Part shown: in pieces, positions 24,321 through 37,080 of the stretch
How positions within the stretch are numbered: the first letter of the stretch is position 1
Layout of the letters: each line of letters opens with the position of its first letter
Source: Lobosporangium transversale
Taxonomy: Eukaryota; Mortierellomycota; Mortierellomycetes; Mortierellales; Mortierellaceae
Assembly (NCBI RefSeq): GCF_002105155.1
Contig: NW_019028985.1
Span: 310,001-374,000 of the forward strand
Length of the DNA stretch: 64,000 bases
Direction of reading: 5' to 3'
Notes under the pieces: generated by a model
Database searches by the model: none
Told to the model about the DNA's origin: nothing
What the model saw: the letters and a program-made list of their open reading frames with translations, nothing else
Program-made: the position numbers and the translations under genes

Positions 24321-26857
24321 AGTGATAAAATGGCATACCTCCGACGACTCCTCGATGTCGGATCATGGCATAGAGTTCATATTTGGTATGCTGAAGCTCA
24401 TTCGGATCCGATGACTTGAAATAAGGCGCCATATCTAAATCATCAAGTGGAAACTGGACATAGGTATTGATCTTGGACGAGTAGGTGTCATAACGAAAGC
24501 GCTTCAGGTGGATGCATAGTGTTTCTGGTAGGACAGTGATCCGGAATGCCTTCCGACAGTCGTTCAACGCTTCACATTGAGTGCATCGGTATCGGTCCTC
24601 TCCCGTCAACACTTCAGTTGCACAGAATGAATTTAAACAATCCTGCAGCTTGATATTTTTGTTCCCCATGCTAGTGAATGATGTAAGACAATGATATGAA
24701 AATAGTCAATGCAAAGGAACGAGGCTATAGCCGTGCCCAGAAAAATAAAATGCCTTTGCAATAAAATCCACGTTGGCTCCTACTTCAACCAGCTTCCTAT
24801 GGATTCCACAAACGAGCCAAGCATAGTCCCTCCATCTCTATTCTTGCTACTCCCATTGTCGCCCCTATCAACTCCAATATCATCAGTAATCTTTGTCTTC
24901 TTGTCAATGGGGATCGATAAATCAAAGAACTTGTCCTCCTTAATATACTCCTTATGGCAACTTAGACATCTCACACGACTCTCCAAGGTTCCTTCAAAGA
25001 TATCACTAATAATACTGGGCGCTGTGGCTCTTGCCGGCGTGATCTCTACGTTTTCAGACATAGATGAATTCCCGGAGGAGATTGCTGACCGTGACGAAAC
25101 AGAAGATCGAGAGGATGCGTACGAGGTACTACTAGTGGTACGCTTTTTGTTTCGTGCAGCTGCCGCCTTCTCCGCCTTGCTGATTTCCTTGGAAGGGCTC
25201 CCAAAGCTCTTTGATCTTGGCTTGGTAGTGCTAGTTGCCTTGATGCTCATGCTACCGATAGTTGCTGCCGATGGTCGTCGTTGCTTTGGCGGTTGGACTA
25301 GCGATTGTTGTTGCAGGGATAATTGAATGTTCTTTGATCTTTCTGGTTTGTCATCCAAGATGGGTATATTATTATCATTATAAAGGAGCTTCGAGTTAGG
25401 ATCTGGAGATGTTCTTGGATATGTCAGCTCTTCATGTAGTTTATCCATGATGCATCGTAAAAACTCTTGTGAGTCCTGTTGCGCTGTTCCCTCAAAGATG
25501 TCGTTGTACTTTTTCACATCAGACACAAAATGACTCGGAGAGAAAACCGCGCTGACTCCGTCCCCAGATGTACAAAAAAAAAAAAAAAAAAAAAGAAAGA
25601 AAAAAAAAAGAAAAAGAAAAAGAAAAAGAAAATATGTTTTAGATGCCAGTTTTTGAACACATTTTGCCAAGCATGGATTTTTACTTTGGACCTACCTTCT
25701 TCCACTCCACATGGTATGCACAAAGTGATAGAAGCTATCAACAAGCATATGATTCTTTTGTCGTGCGTATTCTATCCCTCTTGCCTCCGGAATAAAAGCC
25801 TCGCAAGTTTTGAAGTAGCTCACCAATGCAGGACTAATTTTATGTTGAGAATCAACATAATCCCATATAAGGCACTTATTGATGAGAAGTTGATCTAACA
25901 ATCATTGGTTGAAGTGATACAAAGATAAAAAAAAAAAAGCCTATATCCATGTCAATCCTTACGTGTGAGAAAGTGCTTGGAGGGCTGCATTCATGTAGCA
26001 AGTATTGCCGAGGTTCTTGAGGCCAACCAACCCCGGGAGATCCAAGTCCTGGACTGCCCCGTCGCCATCCTGCTTGCTTTTCTTCCATTGCTAGTGGGAT
26101 AATAGGGGAAAACAAAGTCATTTTAAGTTGTAAAGAATTATCCGTGTTATGGAGTATTTGTTTTGTTTTTCTGGGTGTCCAAATTGTTCAAAATGCACAA
26201 CAACAAGAAGGAGAAGTAACCTTACCATGGACCGGACTATTCTCTTTAAGAATGCTTTGCCGCTGGCCGATATCAAGTCGCCATCAATGAATGGATTCAG
26301 CTCACATTCGCACCGGTAGCAGTAAATTGTCAATGTTCTAATAAAATGCATTTCAAAGGCGTCCAAGGCAACATCAATATCCTTGAAGGAGCCTTCGGGA
26401 AAGGCCAACCTCTTCATGTGTGGGAAATGATAAATTAAATAAAAACACACCTTGGATTCATGAAAACACAATGGCATGCGTCTTTGACTGATTCCTATGA
26501 AGTGATAATTAAGGTTTAAGTAAACTTTATCCATACCCTTGAACTTTAACAGCCATTTTGATGGCTCTCTTTTTTTTCTTACTTTGTGAAGTGAGGTGTA
26601 GTGCTCCTTCATGTGGGAGACATGCGATGTTGTGCAGACTATTGTGCGACACGTTGGCTACATCAAGAAGAAGGCACACAAACCGGATGACAAATGAGTG
26701 AAAGAGAGGCCAACTTTTTTTTCAACTTTATTCGATTCATCAAGCGTGACATGATATCATTTCCAATTAAGCTTACTGACCTCTAAACAGATCCAAAGGC
26801 GTGGAACTCCTACTTCGCATCCATCGCATTTCAAATTTGCCATCGATAGATTTTTCT

Positions 26858-26891
<34 letters not shown>

Positions 26892-27207
26892 AAAAAAAGG
26901 ACAATGAATGTGAGTTTTATTGAATGCATAAGAATAAAGACGCTTTTCTGGACAATTTCATCCCTCAAATGTCTTTTTTCGTTATATTTCCAAACAATTT
27001 GCTTCAAAAAGGTCATGCGTAATGGGGGAAGTTTAAAAGGTGTTTGTGATTCTTTTATCCCTTTTGTTCATGAATAGCAACATCCTTGGTATTGAAAAGT
27101 TTTTTTTTATATCATTTTCGGTAATAATACATTTTCATAGTAATAACACTGGATGTGATACATTCTGCTTCTACTGATGATGGGATCGAAAGAATGTGGG
27201 GACACAT
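22254..27207 (-). CDS. Ubiquitin carboxyl-terminal hydrolase, USP20/USP33 type (ZnF-UBP, USP, two DUSP domains)
   Basis: A cysteine protease that removes ubiquitin from proteins, spread over at least a dozen exons. The proposed first exon (27207 to ~27160) starts MCPHI. It supplies the Cys/His pair of a ZnF-UBP domain continued by [16 protein letters not shown] (~26840-26782), a C/H-rich exon (26657-26583) and [12 protein letters not shown] (26409-26226). The catalytic Cys box is [20 protein letters not shown] (~26020-25967), followed by [15 protein letters not shown] and a disordered Ser/Lys insert. CxxC pairs CLSCHKEY and CTQCEAL follow, then the His box GGHYIGYA with LWYEFDD (~24230-24170). 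Two DUSP domains follow: [15 protein letters not shown], and [14 protein letters not shown] with [17 protein letters not shown]. This order is that of animal USP20/33. The C-terminal ~90 residues are Gln/His/Tyr-rich. Exon 1 is the least certain part. Confidence 0.88.
22315..22570 (-). repeat. Coding Gln/His/Tyr low-complexity tail of the USP
   Basis: Near-tandem ctgatg/ctgttg units encode runs of His-Gln and Gln-Tyr at the C-terminus of the deubiquitinase. Length polymorphism between strains would be expected. Confidence 0.7.
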
Positions 27208-28406
27208 GTTGATGGAGGGTAAAGGACTTGAGTAGTCAAATAACGCTCTTACTGCCGTTGCACCACGACAAATGTGGAGTCAAAATTGTAAAAAAAGGAA
27301 GAGTGGTGAATTGACTCTACAAATTCAGCTTTACTTGTTTATCCTTTTCCTTCCTTTCCTTCCCCCTTTTTCTTTTCTTTTTTTCTTTTCCAGGACTGGC
27401 ATTATTGAATTAAATAAGGTCGGTATTGCTTTTTTAGGTGTCAATGCGCGTCCAGATAAAGTATTACTCGGTGGGTAGCGGAGTCTTTAAAAAAAAAAAA
27501 AAAAAAAAAAAGAGAGAGAGGACTTGCCTTGAAACTAGACGAGTCTATCTTTGCCAATGGATTCGGTCGGCCTGCTAGAGTTGTTGCATGCTGGCAGTGC
27601 TGACTGCTGTCTACTGGCATGGTCGTCAGTCGGTCGGTTGGTCGGTCGGTTGTTTATTTTATATTATTTCGTTCTTTCCTGTCTGTGGTCAAGTGTTTGT
27701 TTGTTTTTTTCTCCCTTTGTTATAAGGATGTTCGGGTTGGATTTAGTTGTTGTGCTTGGAGGTGCAAGGAGATGAAATTGAGTACTTTGGCAAGTAATGA
27801 CAACTTGTACCCCATTTTTCAGAGATTACAGGTAATTATGAAATTCATAAAAAAAAAAAGCTCGTTACCTGAATGTGAGTGACTGTGGGAGACACAGAAG
27901 ACTGTGTTTATCCAGGTTCCTTTTGCCTCCAAACTCCGTCTGGGGTTTATACTTTAATTTGCTTTTATGGTTGGGAATCTTTTTTTGTTGTCGTTAAAGG
28001 TAAAGTGATAGGCAGAAAATCGAACAGGCTGAGTCTTTCTTTAAAAGATATTATTACTATTGTTATTATTATTATTAATCGTATCAGTTTAGTATTAGTA
28101 TGAGTTTAATTATGATTAGAATTGTTATTATTCGTATGTTATTTATGTTTGACGTGAAAAAAGAAGAGTGAATGTGAATGAATAAAAACCAATGGTGTAA
28201 ACAGAAACACATGCAAAAACCAAGAAAGAAAAAGGTTTTTCGGCCCTTTTCTTATCTCGAACCAGCCACAGTTGGCATGTGGAGAATCACTCTGGCATCC
28301 CTTTTATGTCGTACATGCACACCCATACACGCAAGTGTAAAAAAGACTCGAGAATGCCTTGACTAGGGGCAGACAGTTATTTTTAATTTCTTCCTCTTTC
28401 TTCTTA
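27208..28406. other. Intergenic region upstream of the USP gene
   Basis: About 1.2 kb without a recognisable gene. It contains an A run (27488-27510), a short (GTCG)n-like array (27624-27652) and AT-rich sequence. Several short + strand ORFs are present but hydrophobic low-complexity only. It is presumably the USP promoter and the 3' flank of the F-box gene. Confidence 0.5.
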
Positions 28407-30859
28407 CTAGACCAGATATAGGACCTTGACAATCCTCGGTCCCATCCCGAGCACAATCCGCGCATGATCCATCGCTAGGATCCGACATGCCGCTTTATGC
28501 CCTGCAAAGTCATTCAAATGAATCGGCTTTCCTGGCCGTTGAATCCTTGGATGCTTCCTACTTCTGAAAGAGCCAACATCCCTCTTTTCCTCTTGTTCTT
28601 GTTTCTGCCTGCCTCCTCCCCCTACTTCGAAAACAATCTCCTTGCTATTGCTATCACCATCGACATCTTCGCCAACATATTCATCATCTCCTTCGTCGTC
28701 TACTACCTGCTCCGTATATTCTGTAGTGGCAGCAAAATCTTCCTTCAGGTCCATCAGTCGAAGTACACAATAATGCCCCAAGTCTGAAGAACAATGCCTA
28801 TGACTAACAATCGCAATTCGATCTCGATACATCGTCATCGAATCTCGAGCATCTCCTCCTCGGCCCAACGAAAAACTAGGCGTCAGGATCTGACGCGATA
28901 TCTCGTATTGGAAGCCCGCAGACATCTTCACACGCATCACTCGACGTTGTCGCGTATTAGGGTCTTCAAATAAAAGCATTAGTTCGTTTCGAGGAAAGTC
29001 ATCTGTCCGATGATGATGTGGAGTGTTGTTGACATGACTAGAGACGATGTTTATGTGACTGGATGCAGAATCCGTCCAAGCATTGGCCTCAACATTTGTG
29101 CCCACATCTGTATCTGTATCCGCTTCTGTATTCGCATCCGTATCTGTACCAGTATCTGCCTCAATTCCAGTCTCTGTATCCGCATCTGTGTCACTATCTG
29201 CGTCTCTGAATGTTACATCGTCAGCAATGACTGAAAACTGCAGCAGCTTGGATCCTAACTCCAAGTTAATATTGCATAGTGTGTACGAATGCTCATCTTT
29301 GACAATGATTCCATCCTCGTGTGCCAGGCAGATCACTTCACTCCAAGAGATCAAATGACCGTTGTGTTCCCGTTTAAAGGCTGATGGTCGCCGTCGTTGG
29401 CGTCGTGATCGCAACCGACTTCGGTTTGAACTTTTGCTGTTCAAGTAAGGACCATCGCCACCATCACCACTAACATAACTATTACTACTACCTCTACTAC
29501 TACTACTTCTACTACAATTAAAGCGCAGAGGTGTGATCTGAAGGACTTTGGTCCCAACAGTACATGATCGAATTGGTCGATAGTCTCCTCCTTTTTGGAA
29601 AAATGTAATCTGCCCATCCAATGTCACAGAAAGGACCTGCTTTCGTAAGAAACAAACATGCAATGGGAACCCATGTTGCACATCAGGTAACATAAAACCC
29701 ACCCCTGAATCCGGATTGCACACCCGCACAGATCTATTATAGATCGAATGGAAATTATGAATCGCAATGTCAGCTTTAGGTGATATCTAAACACAAAAAA
29801 TAAAAATAAAGATAAAAATACTTGCCTTAAAAATCCTCCTATCGCCAGTGGCATAGGCAATGATAGCGTCTCTACTATTGCTATATCCGTACCTGTAACT
29901 GCAGCCTCGCCTCCTGCCGACGATAGCTGTCTTATAGATGTCTGTGTCCGCATCTGTGTCTGTGTCTGATCCCAAGCCATGCAGCTAACTGCACCATGGC
30001 CCTGAAGTTCCAGTGCCTTTGCATACTTTTCATTCCCTACAGGGACCACTTTGAATCCATCCTCCCGAACTCGATCTAAACTAATCTTATAAAGCCTTGG
30101 CCAATCATCCACAAGGAACAAAAACGGCCATGCCAACAAACTGGGTTTAATGTTCCTTCCCAGCGTCACACTCATCTCATAGACATACCTTCCTTGTCGC
30201 CAATTCTGTTTCAATGCCAATTCCTGGATCAATACATCTTCCCATCCTGCGAACCCGATTTCTTGTCCAATTCTATCCAACAGAGTTTCGCCTTCTTTAT
30301 CACTATCTCCTATTGCTGACGCTGTTGTGGTTGTCCCAGATGAGATATCCTCTTCATTGCTTGGTCCGTTAATGCCTTCACCTCCTTCGCTAGCATGAGC
30401 AAGGCGAGGAACAGGATCCCAGTGTTTCTTCTTCTTTTCCCTCGTTACGCTCGTTGTAGCCCCGAACTGATAATCCTTTAACAATAAACACTCAGCTGGA
30501 TTCCACGCTCGAACTTTAGCCTTCCATAGTCCTGTATCCCTCTGAATCATACTTCTCCAAGGATGACAAACTGCTCGACACCGTACCAAATCCATTCCAT
30601 CCAGGTACGAAAAGATCTGACGAGCTATCTCTACAGGCAATGCTGACACGAGATCAAATCCTGATTGCGTCGTCTGTCCAAGCAATCGTTGAAGCACCTG
30701 TATATCACTTTCATCGCAAAATGTGACCACCTCCCGGAGACTTGAAAAAGAAAAAGAGGTAGAGGAAAAGGAAAAAAAAAAAAAAAAAAAAAAAGAAAAG
30801 AGAAATGGACCTTTGAGATTTTTTTCTGCTCTAACGCACTGCGTGGCCTTTTTTTTTCT

Positions 30860-30892
<33 letters not shown>

Positions 30893-31007
30893 CTACGCGA
30901 CGCTCCTGAGGTAACAGTTGTGGAAGACCTCGTATGGCTTTTAGGAGTTCTCGTAAAGATGGTTGCTTCTCCATTGTCTCCATGCTAACATTATTGTTCT
31001 CAGGCAT
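28407..31007 (-). CDS. F-box protein with probable C-terminal beta-propeller
   Basis: Exons 31007-30892, 30740-29822 and 29786-28407 join in frame to about 804 aa. The N-terminus is helical (SLRELLKAIRGLPQLL, then LREVVTFCDESDIQVLQRLL). It is followed by an F-box (LPVEIARQIFSYLDGMDLVR, then CRAVCHPWRSMI). F-box proteins bind Skp1 and present substrates to SCF ubiquitin ligases. The remainder has beta-strand repeats with poorly conserved WD-like ends (KQVLSVTLDGQITFFQKG, HKAACRILAMDHARIVLG), consistent with a divergent propeller for substrate recognition; this is inference. A ~25-codon Asp/Thr-rich repeat (29100-29215) encodes a disordered acidic loop. A donor reading gcaagt was considered at the second intron, but the gtattt two bases on keeps the frame. 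I cannot assign an orthologue. Confidence 0.75.
29080..29215 (-). repeat. Coding Asp/Thr/Ala-rich minisatellite in the F-box gene
   Basis: Imperfect units around tctgtatccgca encode alternating Asp-Thr/Asp-Ala dipeptides in the F-box protein. A smaller block of the same type lies at 29930-29985 in the preceding exon. Confidence 0.7.
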
Positions 31008-31135
31008 CTTAGTTTTTTGCAAAAAAAAAAAAAAAAAAAAAAAACTCGCTTTCTTAAAGTTTCAATTACGTGCGTGGCTTTTAAATTTTTTATTATACCC
31101 ATTTCTTTTTTCATTTATCATGTCTGGTACATCTA

Positions 31136-34100
31136 TTATATCAAATTATCGAAGGCATCGTCTTGCACAACAGGCTCCTGGTCGGAACTCTCATAGTCCA
31201 TCACAGATCCAGTGCCTGTGGTGTTGACCTCCAATGACAAATGACTCATGTTATCACTGATGGTGGAATCTGCCCGCTCCTGCATCAACGCAGGATATTG
31301 TTGCAAGTGACTTGTGCTATCGCCATTAACATCGATCAACGGGGCCTCATCATATTGCTCCTGAATATGCTCGCTCTGGTCTCCGTTCTCAGCATTCTGA
31401 GCCAGCAAATCTGGGAGACCCTGATTCGATTTGATGTCTATCGAAAAAAAGGAAGAAAGAGAAAGAAAAAGATAGAGCGGGTTAGAGGAAAAAAAGGGAA
31501 AAAGGCATCAGCACATAAGAATCATCCTTGATATGGTCAAAAAGCATATCCGACATCAGCTTGGTTTGCATAATATACCGGCAATAATATCTCGACCAAG
31601 GCTCGCCTTCCACTGATAGTAGGCTGTAGCGGGGACTGGTGTTGATCGTGTGGCCTTTACAGCCTCCTCAGCTGCAAGTCCGTACTGAAAGTCAGGGAAC
31701 AAATCCTCATATTCTGTAGGATCAGCGAGTGCCTGAGCAGTCTTTTCCTTGTTGGCTGCAACAAGTGATTCTTTCCAAAGTTTGAGGACGCGAGGCACAG
31801 CACTATAATAGTTATTTAAAGATAAAAACGTAGGACATAAGTATTGACTCTCGCCTAAAAAAAAAATAAAAAAAATAAAAAAAACACGAGTACGACATAT
31901 CATATATCTTCATCAGTACCTTGGGAGATATGTTCTGGCCATTATGGCGGCCTCGGGGATACGATCTGTTTCCACAAGGATGTCGATACAATCCTCTGCC
32001 TGGCCAAGAGAAAGGAAACATGCAAACGCAATGTTGCTCTTTCCAGCTTCCTTGGCCATTGTCGCTAATCGTCGCATGCCCTCAGCATTGCCGCTAGATG
32101 TGTAGATAAGCAGCAATCCACTCAAATCCTTGGCATGAATAAAGCATTCTTCCGCTAGATTGATTTTCCATTTGGTCATAGCACAATCACCGAGTGTCTT
32201 CCACTTGGGCTCAGAGTCCGATACACGAGCAATTTCAACAGCAATGTCCAATCGTTCAAGTTGAATTGCCAGATCAAACTTGTGTTCCTGGTCCGTAGAA
32301 ACTTGTAGAGCAAGTTCCTTATGGTCCTGACCTTCCAAGAACCTTGCAATCTTATTTAATTGCTCATGAGGGATGCGAGGCAGCAAAGTTTCTGCCGTCT
32401 CCATGTCACCGCGCAAGACTGCTGTCTGATATTCGATCACTGTAAGTGAAATGGCATAGCTGACAACATTGACGTCCTTGTCCACCAGGTAGAGACGGTT
32501 GTCACGAGGAATGTAACCAAGAAGGTAATGAGCATTATCAAAGTGCGCAATCGTCTGTGTTTGTTCGCCAACCAAGTAATTAAGACGATTGGAAGTATTG
32601 GTGTAGATAAAGCAATCGCCGACCCAGCAGCCAGTTTGAACACTTTGAATAGTCAAATTGGAATTAGAAACCTAAACTTTACTTTTGACAGGGTATATAT
32701 TCATCATCTTGACAAATGACAGTAAATATGCATTATTGACTTACTTTTCAGCGATCTCTGTAACAAACTCCAAAGCCTCTTCAACACCTTCCTCTCCAAC
32801 CTGGCCTCCACTCTCAACAAACTGAGAGTATGCATTGCGGTTGTAGCGTAGGACGTAGAACGAGTCATCACAGGCGATTGTCATCAAATCTCCAGTCTCT
32901 GACCAATACACCTATTCAATCAATACCATACACATGACAGATATACATCAAGGGAAGCAATAAGTCACCTGCATCTTGATGTGAATTGACAGCCGGCAAA
33001 AAAGAAGCATGAATGGATATACCACTTACATTCTTGGGATTACAATCAATCCGACGGACAGTAAGGCCTGTCTCCCAGTCATATAAATTTAAGAAGCTTG
33101 CGCTCTTCACTCCAAGAAGCGTGCCCCCAAAAATACCCTCAGCAGAGTAGTTGACTCTGATATGGTTAGGCTTCTCCTTAAAGTTCTTGAAGACCTTGAC
33201 CTTTGAAGTCGATTCGCGGACAGCATACCTGGAACCAGAAAAAGAAGGAAAAAAAAAAAAAAAAAAAACAACAACAACACTCATATCAGCAAATGCTATT
33301 CTAACAATGGATATTCAAAAAAACATATGTCTCTTAACAAATGCACATGCATTTGATATTCAATACTCACAAGTTGGAATCCAGTGCCCATACAAACTCC
33401 AGGCCACTACCAAAGCTCTTGTTTCTCCAGGCCAAGGCAGTGTAAATAATGTATTCTCCATCACCGCAGACGACAACGAAGCGACCATTGGGACTGTGCT
33501 GGAGCATCTGAGGATAAACTTCGCAGTTACCAAGGTCCTTAGCAGCGTAAACAATACGCTCACCGTCCTTAGTATCGTCACCCATGCTAGCCTTGATATT
33601 GGCAGTCTGAATGTCGTTATGCTTTGCCCAGATAATCTTTCCGCCACTATCCATACTGACTGTGGGCTCCTCACGACCCAGCTGTGATTTTTTATGAATG
33701 CATTTGAATGTTAATTATATTTCCATTTAATCACAGTTGCCAACTTGCCATGCGGCCATCAAAATAGTTGAATAAACCTTGTAAAATAGTAAAAACAATG
33801 AAATTAATAGAAAAAGGTTAAGCAAAGTAATGCAAAAGTCGACTTACTTTGATAACAACCGAACCAAGATCATAACCTAGACCAACATCGTTCGTTGACC
33901 GGCGGTAGGCAATTGCCCAGGCGCGATTCAAGCCATAGTTGAGAGTGTTTTCCAGACGATATGTGTTGGAATGCCAGAGCTTGACACTTCCATCCTCGCT
34001 TCCTGAAATAATAATGGGGAGATCAGGATGAAAAACCGCGAATGTCACATTCTGAGAATGCCCTTCCAGTGTTTGGACACAAGTCTTGTTCTGGTAGTCC

Positions 34101-35306
34101 CAAATCTTTACAAGCTGGTCATCGCCAGCTGTCACAAGGTAAGGCTTCTCTCCTCCATAGTAGTAATCAACCCAGTTAACGCCCTTCTCATGTCCTTCCA
34201 ATGTGAAGTTGGCAACGCTGGATCCAAGAGACCAGACTTTCACAGTGCGATCCACACAAGCGGAGGCAAAAGTGTTGGTGTCCTTGGGATTAATAGTAAC
34301 AGTCATGATGAAATGCGTATGGCCTTCAAAAGTCTACGTGGTGGTCGATATAGAGGAGTGAAATAAAGGAAAAAGAAAAAGAGAAAAAAGTTGTGTGAGA
34401 AAATGAATGAACACGTTGCTATCCTATCCTATCCTATCCTATCATATCATATACATGTTTCCATGAAACTAATTAAGCCAAGCATAACTAAAAAGAACAT
34501 TCTGACATACTTGCATGCACTTCCAGTTCTTGTCCCAATCCCACAGCCGGATCGTCATATCATCCGAACCAGAAAGAACATAGGGTAGAGTAGGATGGAC
34601 AGCAATGCAACGAATATAGTCACTATGGGCGTCCCAGCTGTGAATCTTCTCGTGTGTGTTGTAGTTGAAGACGCGGAGTTGCATGTCATCCGATCCTGTA
34701 ATCACGTAGTTCTTTCGAGCAATGAACTTTGCGGCACGGACTAATACAAGAGGGTATATCCATGAATAGCATATATTCATTAACGTCTCCTTGTCTCCTC
34801 ATCAGTATTTATAAAACACGCAATATTCTCCACGCTTTTTTTTTACCTGGTTGATCTGTGACTTCAAAGGTCTTGACCAACGCCTAAAAGATTACAGTTG
34901 AACCAGAGAGAATCTCAATTGGTTACAATAATGAATTATCGACCAAGTTAAGACAGACAATACAATAGCTACATCGATGCATACCTGTGTCTCATAATTC
35001 CAGATATAGGCATGTCCATCGTACAAACTGGCGAGGATCCATGGCTCTGTCGGATGGAAGTCCATGGACTTGACACGCTCAGAGCGTGCCATCAATTTTT
35101 TCTAAATCCACGATTAAAAAGAAAAAAGTCGTTGAAAGGGGGAGCTCCATAATTGTGAGCAGCATTATAGGACAATACACGTCAAAAAAAGGTATAAAAG
35201 GAAGAACGAAAAAGTTCGCCCTAGGAGACAGGCAAGCTGTTTCAAGGAAAGTGCTAGCAGATGCTTGATTGAATTACTCTTATCATACTTTGATCTCAAG
35301 TTTCAT
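31136..35306 (-). CDS. SEC27: Coatomer subunit beta' (beta'-COP, Sec27)
   Basis: A multi-exon gene. Exon 1 (35306-35289) encodes MKLEIK, joined to [20 protein letters not shown] (from ~35104). Beta'-COP is the WD40 subunit of the COPI coat on Golgi membranes; its propellers bind KKxx retrieval signals on ER proteins. The N-terminal propeller shows repeats with canonical ends ([58 protein letters not shown]). A second propeller and an alpha-solenoid follow ([57 protein letters not shown]). The acidic C-terminus ends DDAFDNLI with TAA at 31138-31136. Length and order match the family. A degenerate copy of this 3' end lies 4.6 kb away at 35760-35880. Confidence 0.93.
34419..34445. repeat. (TATCC)n short tandem repeat in a beta'-COP intron
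   Basis: Four perfect copies of the pentamer followed by two variant copies, in an intron between WD40-coding exons. Confidence 0.8.
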
Positions 35307-37080
35307 GCCCTGAAATCGTCAGAAAAAAAAAAAAAAAAAAGAAAAAAGAAAAAAGAATGACGGTGTAAGTATCGTAAAATAAAACATTGTTAAGGGAATC
35401 CATGACGGCTCCTTGAAATTGTCATCATGTCTAGGTTTTCTTCTCATTATTAGATATTGAGGCTCGGCTGCATCTTTACCATGATGACAAAAACGCGTGT
35501 CCTTCTGAGGTGTTTTCTATACTGGTTGGGCTGTTAGATATTGATTGCAGGAAGATGATCAAATTCAGATGAAAGGAGAAAGGAGCAGACGCGGTGACTC
35601 TGTCGAGGGCACGTTCAGAAGAGGAAAAAGAATAAAGGGAGTAGAAAAATGAAGGACGAGATAAAAAAAAAAAAAAAAAAATGGATTTGGATGGAATGCA
35701 AGAATGCAATGCTCAGATGATGCAGATGCCAAAAAGGACAGGCGAATAATCAATTGGCACGCTTTAAAGTTTCAGTTACGTGGCTTTTTAATTTTCTTTC
35801 CTTTCCCATGTCTGTTACATCCATTATCAAGTTATCGAACGTGTCGTCTTACACGACAAGCTCTTAGTCGGAGCTCATATATACGATATAATTGATGAGT
35901 TTCTTCTAAAATATCCATGGCCCCAATCCATCTACGTCCCAAAAAAAAAAAAAAAAAGTAAGAAACACGCGTTGGTGGCGCAAAGACCAAGGTAGCCGTG
36001 GTGATAGGGGCATATTCAAAAGATCTTGGGCTTAATCATTAGTGTATCCCTTGCATCGTAAAACAGGCAAATTTACCCATTTAGCTTTCATCTGCTCATG
36101 GGTTGGCCAGATCCGGTCCTCTGTGCTTCCTACTAGCAGAGAACATTCGGTTTCTTGTCGCTCATACGAAGCTGCAATTATGGCGCATAAAAGCAATACT
36201 GGTGTCCCAACCTACTCGGTGCATTTTTTATTTACTCAAAAAATCATGTATCAAGATATCAGCTATATCATCATGATGTACCTACATTCATCTTTTAATT
36301 ACCTCCACTTCTCTGCACATCTACCATTTTTCGCCCCCTCTATTCCCAGCCTAAAGATAAACAAAACATCAAGCGTCTACCTCTATTATTTTCTACTCCC
36401 TTCCCGACTTTTTTGCTAGAGGTACGCTGTGGTGTCAGCCTCCATACTGATCTAAAAAACAGTTGCCATTTAAGACCTCTTTTAAAAATATTCATTGCAG
36501 GCTCAAATTGCAAAGATATAGAGCTGTTGGCATTCATAAGTATTCCATCAGTGCGCGTTGCCACCGTACCAATCGCGCCAGTTTCCTGGAATCAGTCCTA
36601 TCACGGTTAAAATACTGCCATAGATGCCTGGTGCATATGATCGTGATGCGATTGGTACTGAAATATTAGTAGGATGTGCCTCGCGCATATGTTGTCTCAA
36701 ATGTGTCCCGAGGAGTTTAGACCCACTATCACAGCAGCGAAGACTGCGAGGGGCTTCCTTATCAGCACTGCTAAGCGCTTGAGGCAACAATGATTGGGGC
36801 ATCGATTCTCCCTCCGTAAATTTGTAAGTGAAACAAGCATAGTTTCCATACGCTCGAGCGATACCAATCTTCTCATAAAAAAAAAAAAAAAAAAAAAAAA
36901 ATGCAGGAAATGACAGAGAGAGCGATTCAACAACGCCTACGTAATGGTATCTACACAATGTTGCACGTATATTTGCGAAAAAATCATATTTGGCGGTTAT
37001 TTCTTTGGAAGGAAAGGGTAAATGTAGAAGGATAGTGGACGTTTGAGATGGAATCTGAGAAGTAGGACTTTGGTTCTCTT
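35307..37080. other. Intergenic region with relics, upstream of beta'-COP
   Basis: About 1.8 kb with no intact gene I can recognise. It holds A runs (35323-35340, 35661-35680, 36881-36901), a decayed copy of the beta'-COP 3' end, and a - strand open stretch (36560-36840) with a C2H2-like fragment (LRCCDSGSKLLGTHLRQHM). The latter is interrupted and without a clear gene model. Confidence 0.5.
35760..35880 (-). pseudogene. Decayed copy of the beta'-COP 3' end
   Basis: On the - strand this stretch aligns with the last ~20 codons and 3' flank of the beta'-COP gene (31050-31190): shared blocks include aaagtttcaattacgtg-like sequence downstream of the stop and the terminal FDNLI codons. Two glutamine codons have become TAA stops and there are small indels. 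It is about 120 bp long, in the same orientation as the functional gene and upstream of it, so it looks like the remnant of an old tandem duplication. Confidence 0.65.

Noticed and set aside
27272-28103. Overlapping + strand ORFs upstream of the USP gene
   Set aside because: All are short, hydrophobic and built on T/C-rich sequence, with no conserved motif. The frame nearest the USP start is antisense to its promoter.
29820-29822. GC-AG intron in the F-box gene (donor gcaagt)
   Set aside because: Using it breaks the frame; the gtattt donor two bases further gives phase 0 on both sides.
35940-36060. Possible tRNA-like sequence
   Set aside because: No A-box/B-box pair and no cloverleaf could be drawn by eye. 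No other tRNA was recognised in the window.
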